A DNA stretch of 40,976 nt, taken from the NCBI GenBank assembly GCA_016741915.1, contig JACVCS010000029.1, positions 1-40,976 on the forward strand, in the 5' to 3' direction. The notes under the pieces are model-generated. The model saw only the letters and a program-made list of their open reading frames with translations, ran no database searches and was not told where the DNA came from. Source of the DNA: Phycisphaerales bacterium. Its GTDB lineage: Bacteria; Planctomycetota; Phycisphaerae; Phycisphaerales; UBA1924. How positions within the stretch are numbered: the stretch's first letter is position 1; each line of letters opens with the position of its first letter. The position numbers were made by a program, and so were the translations under genes. Positions 27,333-37,393 of this stretch are shown piece after piece.

Positions 27333-27896
27333 ATGACGGATCATCGCGAGCAACCCGGGCAGACTTGGAGTGAGGATCGGTTGAACACAGCCGCGGGGAT
27401 GGTGAAGCTGTTGGCGCTGGATGTCGACGGCGTGCTGACCGACGGTTCGATCTACATCGACCACGAGGGGCGGGAGTTCAAGCGGTACAACGTGCGTGAC
27501 GGGTTCGCGATCCGCTTGTGGGAGAAGATGGGGTTCAACTGCGCGATCATCACCGGGCGGACAAGCGAGAGCGTGCTGCACCGTGCGGCGGATCTGCGCA
27601 TCCGCTATGTGATCCAAGGCAGCAAGGACAAGGCGTCTTCGCTGAACGAGTTGTGCGCCGCGTCTGGCGCGAAGCCCGAGGAGATCGCGTACCTGGGCGA
27701 CGATTGGCCCGACCTGCCGGCACTTCGACGCGTGGGGCTGCCCATGTGCGTGGCGGACGCGAGCGATGATGTCAAAGCACGGGCGGCGCTCATCACCGCC
27801 GGTCGGGGCGGGCACGGGGCGGTGCGCGAAGCGGTGGAGGAGATTCTCAGGCGGAAAGGTCTGCTGGAGAAGGCGTTGTCGTTCTACGATGCCTGA
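27333..27896 (+). CDS. kdsC: 3-deoxy-D-manno-octulosonate 8-phosphate phosphatase
   Basis: 187 residues, the family's usual size. KdsC, a tetrameric HAD phosphatase without a cap domain, removes phosphate from Kdo-8-phosphate. Seen: LLALDVDGVLTDG with the nucleophile Asp30 and acid/base Asp32, FKRYNVRDGFAIRLW, CAIITGRTSE (motif II Thr), QGSKDKASSLNEL (motif III Lys) and AYLGDDWPDLPAL (motif IV acids). It stops 3 bases before the giant LptC/LptA-like gene, so the two are surely cotranslated. The 22-residue lead before MVKLLALDVDG makes the ATG at 27399 an alternative start. No Shine-Dalgarno sequence is visible at 27333, and the 7-base repeat lies just upstream. Confidence 0.95.
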   Translation: MTDHREQPGQTWSEDRLNTAAGMVKLLALDVDGVLTDGSIYIDHEGREFKRYNVRDGFAIRLWEKMGFNCAIITGRTSESVLHRAADLRIRYVIQGSKDKASSLNELCAASGAKPEEIAYLGDDWPDLPALRRVGLPMCVADASDDVKARAALITAGRGGHGAVREAVEEILRRKGLLEKALSFYDA

Positions 27897-27899
27897 GCC

Positions 27900-30800
27900 A
27901 TGCCCACGCTCGAAGAGAACAACCAGACGGGATCGCGCCCGATATCGACGGGCGCAGGCGGCGGTGCACGCGGTTCGGGCGTGCGCGTGAATGTTCGCCG
28001 AACGGGGCTGGTGGTCGCGGTGGCGGTCGGGCTGATGTCCGCGGGGCTGGTGGGGTTTGTGGTCATTCAAAGCCGCAGCGGCACACCCGGTGCGGCACCA
28101 ACGGTCGGGACCGTTCAACCCGGCGGATCGGCCGCGGGCGGGGGGACTGAGACGAGTCTGCCCCCGGTGGCGGGCGAGGCGGAGGGCGTGGGCAGCGACA
28201 TCGCCAAGATCGGCGGGATCAAGCGAGCGCGCGTGCAGTTTGTCGATCGGCAGGACCCCACGCGGGTGATGGGCGTGATGATGTGGAAGTCGCTGGAACC
28301 GCTGCCGGGCGGTCGGGCGACGATCACCGAGCCGCGCGGGGTGATCTATTTGCGCGACGGGCGGGTGATCTCGGTGGTGGCCAGCAAGGGGACGATGTTC
28401 CGCCCTCCGAAGAGCGAAGAGCCCGAGTCGGGGACGTTCGAGGGGCTGGTGGATATCAAGGTCTACGCCCCGGCGCAGCGTGCCGACGGCTCGATCGGCG
28501 AGATCGACTTCGATCGCGACACGCCCGTGATGACCATCGCCACGCAGTCGTTGCGGTTCGATCGTGCGCTGTACGAGGTTTCCACCAGCGAGAAGTGGAG
28601 CCTGCGCTCCCCGCGCGTGACGGCTTCGGGTCAGGGATTCCGCTTCGTGGGTAACGACGTGGGCGAGCGACTGGAGTACGGCGAGATCGACCGCGTCGAC
28701 GAGATTCTGATCTCGACGCAGAGTGAACCGACGCAGCCGGGGAAAACGGTCTCGGGCGGCGGCGCGAGTGAAAGTTCGACGCCGGCGAACGCGCCGGGCG
28801 AAACGTCGCGAGGGACGATCCCGGCGCTGGTCGGGCCGACGCAATCGAAGCAGACGCTGTACCGCGCGCAGGTGGACCGCGGGGTTGAGATCGCCTGGGG
28901 GCCGCGGACGCTCAAGGGGCAGATGGCGGAGGTGTGGCTGCGGCTGATCGATAATGCGCTGCCCGAAGGCACCTTCGCCGTTGACGGCGCGAGCGAAGCC
29001 CAGGAGATCGCGGGCAAGCCGTCGGCATCGACAAACCCCGGCGCGCAGACCACGCTGATCCGTGTGCGCGGGCCGATCACCAACGAGCCGACCTTCGAGC
29101 CGGTGGATCAGGGTGTGCTCGTGGTTGCCGGCGATACCGACGCGCTCGCTTCTGAGTCACCGACGAATGCGGCGATTGCACGTGTTGATTCTCAGCCCAT
29201 CCGCGTGAGTTGGAAGGGGCGTCTGGTGGTTCGTCCGATTGAGACCGTTCCGCCCGCGCTGATGAACGACGACGTCGCGGTGCGCTTCAGCTCGCCCGCG
29301 CCCGCTTCGGCCGCGGGAAGTTCGGAATCTTCTGCCGCGCAAACCGGGCTGGTCGAGTTCGGCGACGCGAAGGCGGGGGTCTTCGGCTCGGCATCGGCGC
29401 TGACGCTGGGGATCAGCAGCCGGGACCTTTCGCTCGTGGGCGATCGCACGCAACCCGTTTCGATCCGCGCGGGCGAGCGCATCGGCTTCGAGGGCGAATC
29501 GGTCAAGATCAACCTCCGCAGCGGCGTCGGACAGGCGCGCGGGCGCGGCACGCTCCGCCAGCGCGACCCGCGCGAGGGCTTCGGCGCCTCGGGGACGACC
29601 ATCGCCCGCTCCATTGCGTGGGAAGACCAGTCCGACTTCCTGCTCAGCAGCAAGGGCGGCTGGATCACGGGCGAGCTGCGTCAAGCCGGCGCACAAGGCA
29701 AGGTCGTTGCCGAGGATCGGCGCACACGCGTCGAGGCGGGGAACGTGACCGCAATCTTTGAGAAGCCCGCAGCCGGCGGCGGCGACAACACCGACCTGCA
29801 GCGCCTGATCGCCAGCGAGGGCGTGCTCGTCAAGACCATCAACGAGACCGACCCAGCGCGCGTCTCGTCGCTGAAAGCACAGGAAACCCGCGTGGAGTTC
29901 CGACCTGTTCCCAGCAGCGAAGGCGGCGGCTCGCGGCCTGTTTCCTTCAGCGCCCGCGGCGACGTGGTGGCGTCGCGCGGCGAGAACAGCCTCAGCGCCC
30001 AAGTGCTCGAATGCGATCTGGGCCTTGATGATCGCAAGCAGACGATCCTGACGCGCGTGGTCGCCGAGCGCGATGTGAACTTCAAGGGCCAGCGGAACGT
30101 GAATCTGTGGGCCGACACGCTCTCGGCCGACCCGCGCGCCGAGACGGCGGAGCTCTTCAGCACGAAGCCCGAGGGCGTGCGACTCAGCCGGGCAGGTGCG
30201 TCGGTCCTCGGCTCGCACGTGAAACTCAACGGGCCCGAGCAGGAACTCACCGTGGTCGGCCCTGGGCGACTGATCTTCCGCCGAGGCGAAAACGTGCCCA
30301 GCCTCAGCGGCGAAGCGCGTCAACCGGCGGAGCTCATCGCGGGCTGGTCGACCTCGATGACCATCAGCGACAAGCTGGGCACGGGCGAATGTGTGGGCGA
30401 CGTGATCTGCTCGTGGAGTTCTTCGCCCGGACAGAACGAACGCCTCTGGGCCCAGCGCTTGGACCTGAACTTCACCCAGAGCGACGAAAGCACCGGCGCT
30501 GTCGGGCCCGACGGCAAGCCCGAGATGCGGCGAAGGCTGCTCAAGGCTGTCGCGGTGGGTGGCAGCGAACGCGCGCGAGTTGAGAGTGTGCGGTTCTCCG
30601 CCGCGAAGCCAAGCGAACAGGCGAGCGAGTCGCTCGGGCGGCGGCTGGTCTATCTCGAAGGCGAGCGGATCGTCGTCAGCGAAACCGCCGGGACGCTCGA
30701 AGTCCCCGGCGCCGGGCGTTTGCTCGTTGACGAACGCTCGACGCGGCAGTCGAATGACGCGGGTTCGGCTTCTTCGCCGCGGGCGAGCACGCCGGGCGTT

Positions 30801-31310
30801 GTGCCGGGCATTTCGCAGGGTTCAACGATCGCGGGCTCGTCGCTCTTCTCGTGGTCGGGCTCGCTGCTGCTGACCCGCGCCACGGGCGAAGCGGAGATCG
30901 TCGGCGCCGCCCGGCTCATCCACCGCCCCGAGAGTTCGAGCAAGGACAGCCCCACGGGCATCCTCACCCTCGATGCCGATCGCTTGAGCGCGAAGGTGCG
31001 TCTGTCGCCCGTTGCGGGCGCAACGGATCAGCTCGCGGGCGATGCGGAGTTCCTCAGCGCCTCGGCCCTGGGCAACGTCGTTGCGCAGGGTGCGGACCAG
31101 AAGCGCGTGCTGGCGGAAAAGTTGACGTACGACGCACGCAGCCGAACGCTCGAAGCCGCCGGAGACGCGGCGGGCAATGCGCTGGGCGGTCGCGTGGCGC
31201 TGGTGGACCCGACGAAGCCGAACCCGGTCGCGGCGGGAAAGATCATCTGGAACCTCGCCACCGACCGCATCGAAGTCGTCAACCCGATGCCGATCTCGAC
31301 GCCGCGTTGA
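27900..31310 (+). CDS. Giant LptC/LptA-like LPS-transport protein (putative)
   Basis: 1136 residues, starting 3 bases after kdsC. One membrane helix near the start (about 35-57, LVVAVAVGLMSAGLVGFVVI) suggests an inner-membrane anchor with a very large periplasmic part. Residues about 95-260 resemble LptC: TFEGLVDIKVYAP, ATQSLRFDRALYEVSTSEKW, SLRSPRVTASGQGFRFVG. Later parts contain short beta-rich segments with OstA/LptA character, such as LTYDARSRTLEAAGD near the end, GSHVKLNGPEQELTVVGPG and the closing KIIWNLATDRIEVVNP. LptC and LptA are separate proteins of about 190 and 185 residues in E. coli and together form the bridge carrying LPS. This protein may join LptC with several LptA-like jellyroll units. 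The position after kdsD-kdsC supports this; the fold assignment is inference. Confidence 0.8.
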   Translation: MPTLEENNQTGSRPISTGAGGGARGSGVRVNVRRTGLVVAVAVGLMSAGLVGFVVIQSRSGTPGAAPTVGTVQPGGSAAGGGTETSLPPVAGEAEGVGSDIAKIGGIKRARVQFVDRQDPTRVMGVMMWKSLEPLPGGRATITEPRGVIYLRDGRVISVVASKGTMFRPPKSEEPESGTFEGLVDIKVYAPAQRADGSIGEIDFDRDTPVMTIATQSLRFDRALYEVSTSEKWSLRSPRVTASGQGFRFVGNDVGERLEYGEIDRVDEILISTQSEPTQPGKTVSGGGASESSTPANAPGETSRGTIPALVGPTQSKQTLYRAQVDRGVEIAWGPRTLKGQMAEVWLRLIDNALPEGTFAVDGASEAQEIAGKPSASTNPGAQTTLIRVRGPITNEPTFEPVDQGVLVVAGDTDALASESPTNAAIARVDSQPIRVSWKGRLVVRPIETVPPALMNDDVAVRFSSPAPASAAGSSESSAAQTGLVEFGDAKAGVFGSASALTLGISSRDLSLVGDRTQPVSIRAGERIGFEGESVKINLRSGVGQARGRGTLRQRDPREGFGASGTTIARSIAWEDQSDFLLSSKGGWITGELRQAGAQGKVVAEDRRTRVEAGNVTAIFEKPAAGGGDNTDLQRLIASEGVLVKTINETDPARVSSLKAQETRVEFRPVPSSEGGGSRPVSFSARGDVVASRGENSLSAQVLECDLGLDDRKQTILTRVVAERDVNFKGQRNVNLWADTLSADPRAETAELFSTKPEGVRLSRAGASVLGSHVKLNGPEQELTVVGPGRLIFRRGENVPSLSGEARQPAELIAGWSTSMTISDKLGTGECVGDVICSWSSSPGQNERLWAQRLDLNFTQSDESTGAVGPDGKPEMRRRLLKAVAVGGSERARVESVRFSAAKPSEQASESLGRRLVYLEGERIVVSETAGTLEVPGAGRLLVDERSTRQSNDAGSASSPRASTPGVVPGISQGSTIAGSSLFSWSGSLLLTRATGEAEIVGAARLIHRPESSSKDSPTGILTLDADRLSAKVRLSPVAGATDQLAGDAEFLSASALGNVVAQGADQKRVLAEKLTYDARSRTLEAAGDAAGNALGGRVALVDPTKPNPVAAGKIIWNLATDRIEVVNPMPISTPR

Positions 31311-31343
31311 GCCGATCAGCGTCGCCTCGCCTCGCTCGCTCAA

Positions 31344-31727
31344 TCACTTCACACGTCGAATCCGCACAGGCCCCTTTGCCCGTGAAGGGTCCACGACCTT
31401 GCCGCCCTGCGTGAACTCGACTTTCCCCTGGTTCACAAGCCTGCGTCCCGCGGCCCGCGCCGGCTCCATCAACGCTCTCCACGCGGCTTCATCACCCGAA
31501 GGCGCAACCACGCGCGCCGCCTCGCTCGGACAGATCGATGCGCTCCCGCGCGAGAGCAAACCCATGATCGCGACTTCAAGTTGTTCATCGATGCTCGAAC
31601 GCTTCGCACGTCGGCACTTTTCCGAGCAGTACCGAACCTCGTCCCACGAACGCTCCCATTTCTTCCGCCAGGTGATCTCACGCCCGCAGACTTCGCAGGG
31701 CTTCGTGGGCAGGTGCTCGTTCGGCAT
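31344..31727 (-). CDS. DUF2256-DUF3253 two-domain protein
   Basis: 127 residues. The front is a small zinc finger of DUF2256 type: [20 protein letters not shown] and [10 protein letters not shown] (Cys 11, 14, 34, 38). The back is DUF3253: [40 protein letters not shown] and KGPVRIRR, with the look of a winged helix. Both families are of unknown function and are known to me mostly as separate small proteins; DUF2256 is often near cryptochrome/photolyase genes, but none is here. The gene converges with the LptC/LptA-like gene (33 bases apart). Confidence 0.9.
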   Translation of the reverse strand: MPNEHLPTKPCEVCGREITWRKKWERSWDEVRYCSEKCRRAKRSSIDEQLEVAIMGLLSRGSASICPSEAARVVAPSGDEAAWRALMEPARAAGRRLVNQGKVEFTQGGKVVDPSRAKGPVRIRRVK

Positions 31728-32304
31728 GGTGCGTGATTCAATGGCACATCGCCGCGCGGGGCCAACTGCCCGGCGCGGTTCGCTGGTGTTCTTCCCGGTG
31801 TTGTGAACGCTTCAGACGCCGATCGTCGAGGTCGTTCTCACGATTCAGCACATCGCGGCGAACGAAAGGAGGAAGAGAAGGGCGAGTCGCTGACGGTTCA
31901 CATTGAGAGTCCAAAGAGCGGCCATATCGCATCTCCGGTTGTCGCACGCGCCGCAAGGCGACGTGCTCACTGATCACTCTACAACCGCCGTGCCACCGGT
32001 GCAACGGTGCATCAGCAAAACGACCGAAAACGCGGCGGTTCAACATCAAACCGCGATGGCACGCGAGAATCGCCCCCGCGCGTCCGAGAACCTTGGTCGG
32101 GCGATCAGCCGTGGACCGGCGCGGTGTTGCCGATTCGCGGCGCAGCCACACCAGCAAGGCAACACCGACCACACCGCGGTCATCGTTTCCGGACCTGACC
32201 GGTTCATCGCGAGTAGGGCTCAGCGGGTCAACAATGCCCGAACACGCCGTGACGTTCGCACGGTTCTCGGCCCTGCGACCGCCCGCGTGCAAAGGACCGC
32301 CCTC
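31728..32304. other. Divergent spacer of 577 bases with no supported gene
   Basis: Open frames on both strands cross it (one runs in from 31903 into the secreted-protein gene), but their translations are Arg/His/Ser-rich and lack structure. A half-copy of the dispersed palindrome, GCCGTGCCACC, is at about 31987-31997. The region should carry promoters for both flanking genes; none is clear. Confidence 0.35.
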
Positions 32305-34245
32305 ATGGTTCGTGATGGTCATCGCGCCGATCGCCGGGTTCATGCTTCCCGCTCGTTTCGCACGTCCACACATCGTGCGGGCGTGTGTTCGCTGCTGGCA
32401 CTTGTGGCCCTTGCTTCCCCCTCGATGAGTTTCGCTCAAGCACCGCTCACGCCCGGTGGCAACGCGATGCAGCCCACCAGTGCGACCAAGCCCGCCGAGG
32501 GCCTGCCCTCCGCCGCCGATGCGATGAAGGCGTACGAGCTTGTTCGCCGAGCGGTCGACGAATCGAAAGAGCTCGCGATCACCGACTCGCCGCGTTTCTG
32601 GGGCGCGTGTGTTGAACTCCGCTTGACCAACCCCGTCACGGGCGTTGTCGAGCTCATCGGGCGCGGGCAGACCTTCAGCCAACCCGACGGCTTCGGCTCC
32701 GAGCATGTCCTGCGCGAGGCCAGCGATGAAGCGATCCGCACGATGAACTCGACCATCGAGCGCGCCGGCGCCGAGGTGGGTGGCGTTGAAGCCTGGCGCT
32801 CGCTGCGCCCGGCCGTGCAGATCAGTCTTGAGCTCTTCTCGCCACTCACGCCCATCACACCATCAACCGCGGCGGACCTTGTCACCAACCTCTCGCCCGC
32901 GGTTGACGGGCTGGCCATCAGCCGGGACACGCGGGTTGAAGCCTGGTCGCCTGCGCGTCTGCTGGTCAGCGGGCGAACGGTTCAAGAAGCGATGGAGATC
33001 ATCGTGCCCGCGCTGACAGGGCAAGCCGCCGACGCACTGGCCGAGCCCGGGGCTCTGCGCAAGACCAAGGGCCTGTCGTTCATGAAGTTCCAGGTTGTGC
33101 ATCTGGCTCAGACCGCTCCGAAGGGCACGCCGATCTTTCTCAACCGCGGCTCACGCACTATCGAACGCACCGAGATCGACTCGCCCAGCGAGATCGCCGA
33201 CCGCACCACTCCCGCGGCACGCTGGCTCACTCGCTGGCTGAACACGAACAAGCCCTCAGCGCAGAACGCCGCGAGTCAGTCGCTGGCGCTCTTTGCGCTT
33301 TCAAGTCATGTATGCCGGGGTGGTGCAAAGAACGCGTCGGACGAACAACGCGCGGCACAGAGTGAAGTCCGCAAGCTCCTGCTCAACCGTGCCGACGCGA
33401 TCCTGAAGCTCGATCCTTCGCCCACCAACGCGGCGTTGATCCTCGGCGCGATTCAGAACTTCCGCGGCTTGCAGATCGAGAACTCCCCCGAGCATGAAGC
33501 CAAGCACAAAGCGATCGAAACCGCGTGCTTGAGCGCACTGTCGCAGGCGATCTCCATCAGCGATGAGCAGTGGGCAAACGTGGGTAAGGGTCCCGCGGCA
33601 CTGACCTGCTGGGCCTTGCTCCGCGAGATCGATCTGGATCCCACGCTCAATGGGAAGGCCCGCGAGCGCCTCAAAGGCATCTTCGCCAGCACCGAGCCAA
33701 GCGGGCTGGTTGCCGCCATGCCCTGGGGTGCGTGGGCGGCAACGAACTCGAGCCTCCGCGACGGGCCGCCGCCGGCGAAACTGCGCGAGATGCGTTCGAT
33801 CATCGCCGACCATCAGCTCTCGCCCCTCGACGCGGGCGCGACCGATGCGGACTTGGTGGGCGGGATCGTCTTCACCACCGCGCGCACGCCCCTGCCCAGT
33901 TGGCATTCGGCCCGTGCGCTCGCCGCGTTGGCGAACATGGCCGCCGACGAACGCCTGACGCCCGCTGATGAACGCGCCCGCGAGCTGAGCCGCCTGGTCC
34001 TTGGGCTGCGATTCCTGGCGCAGTTGCAGGTCAGCCGCGAGGCGGGTTGGTACGCGCCGAACCTCGGCAACGATCTGGGCGGCTTCCGCGCAAGCCCCTG
34101 GCAACTCCAGCCCGGGCCCGAGCCCACCGCCATGGCCCTGCTGACCTTCAACGAGACCCTCGACGCGATCGATCGGCTGACGAAATCGCCCGCGGAGGCC
34201 CCCGCGCAGCCATCGCCCAAGCCCGCGACAACCCCCGCGCCGTGA
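32305..34245 (+). CDS. Large secreted protein of unknown function
   Basis: 646 residues from the ATG at 32305, chosen because AAAGGA lies 8 bases upstream and a signal peptide follows: basic start, GVCSLLALVALASPSMSFAQA with probable cleavage after Ala near 46. So it is exported to the periplasm or held outside the inner membrane. The mature part has an alpha/beta front (about 60-290; DSPRFWGACVELRLTNPVTG, ELIGRGQTFSQPDG) and an alpha-helical back (about 320-620; helices such as SARALAALANMAADERLTPA) that could be an alpha/alpha toroid. The tail is Pro/Ala-rich. I do not recognise a family. It lies alone, followed by a terminator and gyrA. Confidence 0.75.
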   Translation: MVRDGHRADRRVHASRSFRTSTHRAGVCSLLALVALASPSMSFAQAPLTPGGNAMQPTSATKPAEGLPSAADAMKAYELVRRAVDESKELAITDSPRFWGACVELRLTNPVTGVVELIGRGQTFSQPDGFGSEHVLREASDEAIRTMNSTIERAGAEVGGVEAWRSLRPAVQISLELFSPLTPITPSTAADLVTNLSPAVDGLAISRDTRVEAWSPARLLVSGRTVQEAMEIIVPALTGQAADALAEPGALRKTKGLSFMKFQVVHLAQTAPKGTPIFLNRGSRTIERTEIDSPSEIADRTTPAARWLTRWLNTNKPSAQNAASQSLALFALSSHVCRGGAKNASDEQRAAQSEVRKLLLNRADAILKLDPSPTNAALILGAIQNFRGLQIENSPEHEAKHKAIETACLSALSQAISISDEQWANVGKGPAALTCWALLREIDLDPTLNGKARERLKGIFASTEPSGLVAAMPWGAWAATNSSLRDGPPPAKLREMRSIIADHQLSPLDAGATDADLVGGIVFTTARTPLPSWHSARALAALANMAADERLTPADERARELSRLVLGLRFLAQLQVSREAGWYAPNLGNDLGGFRASPWQLQPGPEPTAMALLTFNETLDAIDRLTKSPAEAPAQPSPKPATTPAP

Positions 34246-34269
34246 TCCACGCCGGGCCCGCTGCCAACC

Positions 34270-34302
34270 CCCGTTTCAAGCCTGAAATCCACGGGTTTTT
34301 TC
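34270..34302 (+). terminator. Rho-independent terminator after the secreted-protein gene
   Basis: CCCGT (34270-34274) pairs with ACGGG (34291-34295), with an inner TTCA/TGAA stem, followed by six T. Confidence 0.75.
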
Positions 34303-34348
34303 CACGCTCCACACCCCACCAAATGGGGACTTTTTCGCGCGTGTTTGC

Positions 34349-34354
34349 TATCAT
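34349..34354 (+). promoter_or_regulatory. Candidate extended -10 promoter of gyrA
   Basis: TGCTATCAT is an extended -10 element. The -35 region is weak (GGGACT). The predicted start near 34361 leaves about 93 bases before the gyrA ATG. Confidence 0.4.
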
Positions 34355-34453
34355 CTGCTGACCATCGGCGCGGGCTGTTTTTGATCCGCTTTCCAGCCGC
34401 CGACGGGTACCTTTTTCTCCCGCTTTTTCTCACCGCGAAGGGTGTACGAACGC

Positions 34454-37195
34454 ATGTCCGACCAGACCCCCCCACCACCCGCATCGCCCACTCCCGCCAA
34501 CCTCGGGCCCGACGGCACCGGCTCCACCACGCAGATCGGTAACGTGCTCGACCTGCAGATCGAACGCGAACTGCAAGATTCCTACCTCACCTATGCCATG
34601 AGCACCATCATGGACCGGGCCCTGCCCGACGTCCGCGACGGGCTCAAGCCCAGCCAGCGACGCATCCTCGTCGCCATGAACGACCTCCGCCTCTTCCCGG
34701 GCAAAAAGCACTACAAATGCGCTAAGATCACCGGCGACACCTCCGGCAACTACCACCCCCACGGCGATGCCGTCATCTACCCCACCCTGGTGAACATGGG
34801 TCAGAAGTGGCGCATGCGCACCACCCTCATCGACCCGCAAGGCAACTTCGGCTCCATCGACCCCGACCCGCCCGCCGCTCAGCGTTACACCGAAGCCCGC
34901 ATGACCCAGGCCGCCGTCGACATGCTCGAGGATCTCAACCTCGACACCGTCGACATGCAGCCCAACTACGACGACCGCCTGGTCGAGCCAACCGTCCTTC
35001 CGGGCAAGTTCCCCATGCTGTTGGTCAACGGCGGCGTCGGGATCGCCGTCGGCATGGCCACCAGCATGGCCCCCAACAACCCGCTGGAAGTCCTCGACTC
35101 CATCATCCGCACCATCGACAACCCCGAGATCACCCTCCCCGAACTGATGAAGGACGTCGTCGCCATCGTCGACGGCAAAACCGTCATCAAGCACCACGGC
35201 ATCAAAGGGCCCGACTTCCCCACCGGCGGCACGATCCACGGTCGCCGCGGCATCATCGAGGGTTACGAAACCGGCCGCGGCAAGGTCACCCTCCGCGGCG
35301 GCGTCAGCGTTGAGCCCGTCCCCGGCAGCAAAGACCGCCAGCAGCTCATCATCGAGGCCATCCCCTACAACCTTGGGCTCAAAACCCTCACCGAGCGCAT
35401 CGTCGAAGCGGTGAAAGAAGACCTCATCACCGACATCGCCGACGTCCGCAACGAGAGCGGTCGCGAGGCGATGGTCCGCGTGGTGATCGAACTGAAGAAA
35501 GGCGCCGACCCGGGCGTTGTTGAGAAACAGCTTTACGCCCAGACGCCCTTGCAGCAGACTTTCAGCATCAACAACATCGCGCTGGTGAACCGCCAGCCGC
35601 GGACGCTGAGCCTGCGCGAGATGATCCGCTACTACGTCGATCACCGTGCGGAGGTCATCCGCCGTCGGACGCGGTACCTGCTCAACGAAGCACGCCGCAA
35701 GGCCCACCTGTTGGAGGGCATGATCTACGCCGTCTGCGATATCGACGAGGTGATCAGGCTCATCCGCTCCAGCCGGACGCGGCAGGAAGCCATCGACAAG
35801 CTCATGGCCCGGCGTTTCCGCATCCCGGATTCGCACCCGTTTGCGCCGAAGATCCCCGCGCGGCTGATGAACCTCGTCCGCAGCGCGGATCCCATCGGCG
35901 GCGTGCAGCTCTCCCGCATTCAGGCCGAGACCATCGGCAACATGCGCCTGATCCAGCTTACCGGGCTGGAAATCGAAAAGCTCGTCAGCGAGTACGCCGA
36001 GATCTCGGCGCAGATCGAGCAGTACGAGAAGATCCTCGCCACGCACCAACTCGTGCTGGACATGATCAAGGCCGACTGCGAGGCGATGAAGCTCCGCTTC
36101 AACTCCCCGCGCATGACGGCCGTGCAGGACGCCGTCGACGACGACCTGAACATCGAGGCCCTGATCCCCGTCCAGGACATGGCCGTCACGATCAGCCACG
36201 CGGGCTATGCCAAGCGCGTGCCGCTGCAGACCTACCAATCGCAGCGCCGCGGCGGCAAGGGCATCATCGCGGGCAAAACCAAGGACGACGACTTCATCGA
36301 GCACATGTTCGTCGCCAGCACGCACGACGATCTGCTCATCTTCACCGACACCGGCCGCGTCTTCAAGATGAAGGTCTACGAGCTGCCCGAAATGGACCGC
36401 ACCGCCAAGGGCCGAGCCCTGGTGCAGATGGTCGACTTCAAGCCCGGCGAAAAGGCCGTCGCGTTCCTGAACGTCAAGAACTTCGAGGAAGGCTCGAACT
36501 ACCTGACCTTCGCCTCCAAGCTGGGCGTGGTAAAGCGCACCGCGCTGAAGGCCTACATGAACGTCAACAAGGGCGGCATCATCGCCGTGGACATCCGCGA
36601 GGGTGACAGCCTTCTCGACGTCGCCCTCACCAGCGGCAGCGACGACCTGCTCCTCGCCACCGCGGGCGGGTCGGCCATCCGCTTCAACGAGACCGACGCC
36701 CGCGACATGGGCCGCGCCGCCGGCGGCGTGAAGGGCATCGAGCTCGAAGACTCCGACCGCGTCATCGGTCTGGTGGTCATCCCCATGACCCCCGACGCCG
36801 ACGGCGACCTGATGACCAAGAACCCCGCCCTCAGCCTCCTGACCATCACCACCAACGGCTACGGCAAGCGCACCGCCATCGACGAGTACCGCGTCCAACC
36901 CGAATCCGGCAAGCCCCGCTCACAATCCCGAGGGGGCAAGGGCCGGGCCGACATCAAAACCTCCGAACGTAACGGCCCCTCGGTCGCCGCGGTCGGTGTG
37001 GTCGAGGGTGACGACGTGGTGGTTGTCACCAAGCAGGGCCAGCTCGTCCGCATGAACGCCGCGGGGATCAGCCAGATCGGCCGAGGGACGCAGGGCGTCC
37101 GGGTCGTCTCGCTGAACGAAGGGGACGCCGTCGTCGCCGCCTCACGCGTCCCGGCTGAGAACCCCGAAGCCACCGACGCCCCGCCCGAGGCCTGA
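34454..37195 (+). CDS. gyrA: DNA gyrase subunit A
   Basis: 913 residues from the ATG at 34454 (an in-frame GTG at 34442 would add 4). Winged-helix and tower domains: [30 protein letters not shown], and [10 protein letters not shown] with the DNA-linking Tyr145. The C-terminal beta-pinwheel has the GyrA box QRRGGKG, which marks gyrase rather than topoisomerase IV, plus a second SRGGKG near the end and a Pro/Glu-rich tail. GyrA with GyrB introduces negative supercoils using ATP. In the quinolone-contact helix the sequence is [10 protein letters not shown]: the positions equal to E. coli Ser83 and Asp87 are Ala106 and Pro110. A Pro-rich 28-residue lead precedes the domain. gyrB is not adjacent. 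Confidence 0.97.
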   Translation: MSDQTPPPPASPTPANLGPDGTGSTTQIGNVLDLQIERELQDSYLTYAMSTIMDRALPDVRDGLKPSQRRILVAMNDLRLFPGKKHYKCAKITGDTSGNYHPHGDAVIYPTLVNMGQKWRMRTTLIDPQGNFGSIDPDPPAAQRYTEARMTQAAVDMLEDLNLDTVDMQPNYDDRLVEPTVLPGKFPMLLVNGGVGIAVGMATSMAPNNPLEVLDSIIRTIDNPEITLPELMKDVVAIVDGKTVIKHHGIKGPDFPTGGTIHGRRGIIEGYETGRGKVTLRGGVSVEPVPGSKDRQQLIIEAIPYNLGLKTLTERIVEAVKEDLITDIADVRNESGREAMVRVVIELKKGADPGVVEKQLYAQTPLQQTFSINNIALVNRQPRTLSLREMIRYYVDHRAEVIRRRTRYLLNEARRKAHLLEGMIYAVCDIDEVIRLIRSSRTRQEAIDKLMARRFRIPDSHPFAPKIPARLMNLVRSADPIGGVQLSRIQAETIGNMRLIQLTGLEIEKLVSEYAEISAQIEQYEKILATHQLVLDMIKADCEAMKLRFNSPRMTAVQDAVDDDLNIEALIPVQDMAVTISHAGYAKRVPLQTYQSQRRGGKGIIAGKTKDDDFIEHMFVASTHDDLLIFTDTGRVFKMKVYELPEMDRTAKGRALVQMVDFKPGEKAVAFLNVKNFEEGSNYLTFASKLGVVKRTALKAYMNVNKGGIIAVDIREGDSLLDVALTSGSDDLLLATAGGSAIRFNETDARDMGRAAGGVKGIELEDSDRVIGLVVIPMTPDADGDLMTKNPALSLLTITTNGYGKRTAIDEYRVQPESGKPRSQSRGGKGRADIKTSERNGPSVAAVGVVEGDDVVVVTKQGQLVRMNAAGISQIGRGTQGVRVVSLNEGDAVVAASRVPAENPEATDAPPEA

Positions 37196-37355
37196 TCGAC
37201 CAACCGTCCGTTCCCCAATCCAACGCCACCCACACGCCGCGCAACCCGCGGCGTCTTTCTTTCATGCCCGTCGAGCTCAACCACCCACCGTCCCGGGCTG
37301 AACCCCCTGCCCGCCATCGCCAGAAAACCCAGCATTTACCCTCTTTTTTCCGCCC

Positions 37356-37384
37356 TCAACACCCAGCCCCGTCCTTGCTACACT
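37356..37384 (+). promoter_or_regulatory. Promoter of the STAS-ABC pair, probably leaderless
   Basis: TCAACA (37356-37361), a 17-base spacer and an extended TGCTACACT (-10 at 37379-37384). The -10 box ends 9 bases before the ATG at 37394, so the mRNA would begin at or next to the start codon; no Shine-Dalgarno sequence is present. Confidence 0.5.
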
Positions 37385-37393
37385 GTCCGTTCC

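Noticed and set aside
26403..28844. 813-codon minus-strand frame with NLKSQIS repeats
   Set aside because: It runs across kdsD, kdsC and the LptC/LptA-like gene; the peptide repeat is just the 7-base array translated, a known source of false annotations.
31738..32706. 322-codon minus-strand frame in the divergent spacer
   Set aside because: It overlaps the signal peptide region of the secreted protein and is rich in Arg/His with no recognisable segment.
34430..36898. 822-codon open frame antisense to gyrA
   Set aside because: Its product is almost only Val/Asp/Gly/Ala/His, mirrors gyrA codon use and has no domain; gyrA on the other strand is certain.
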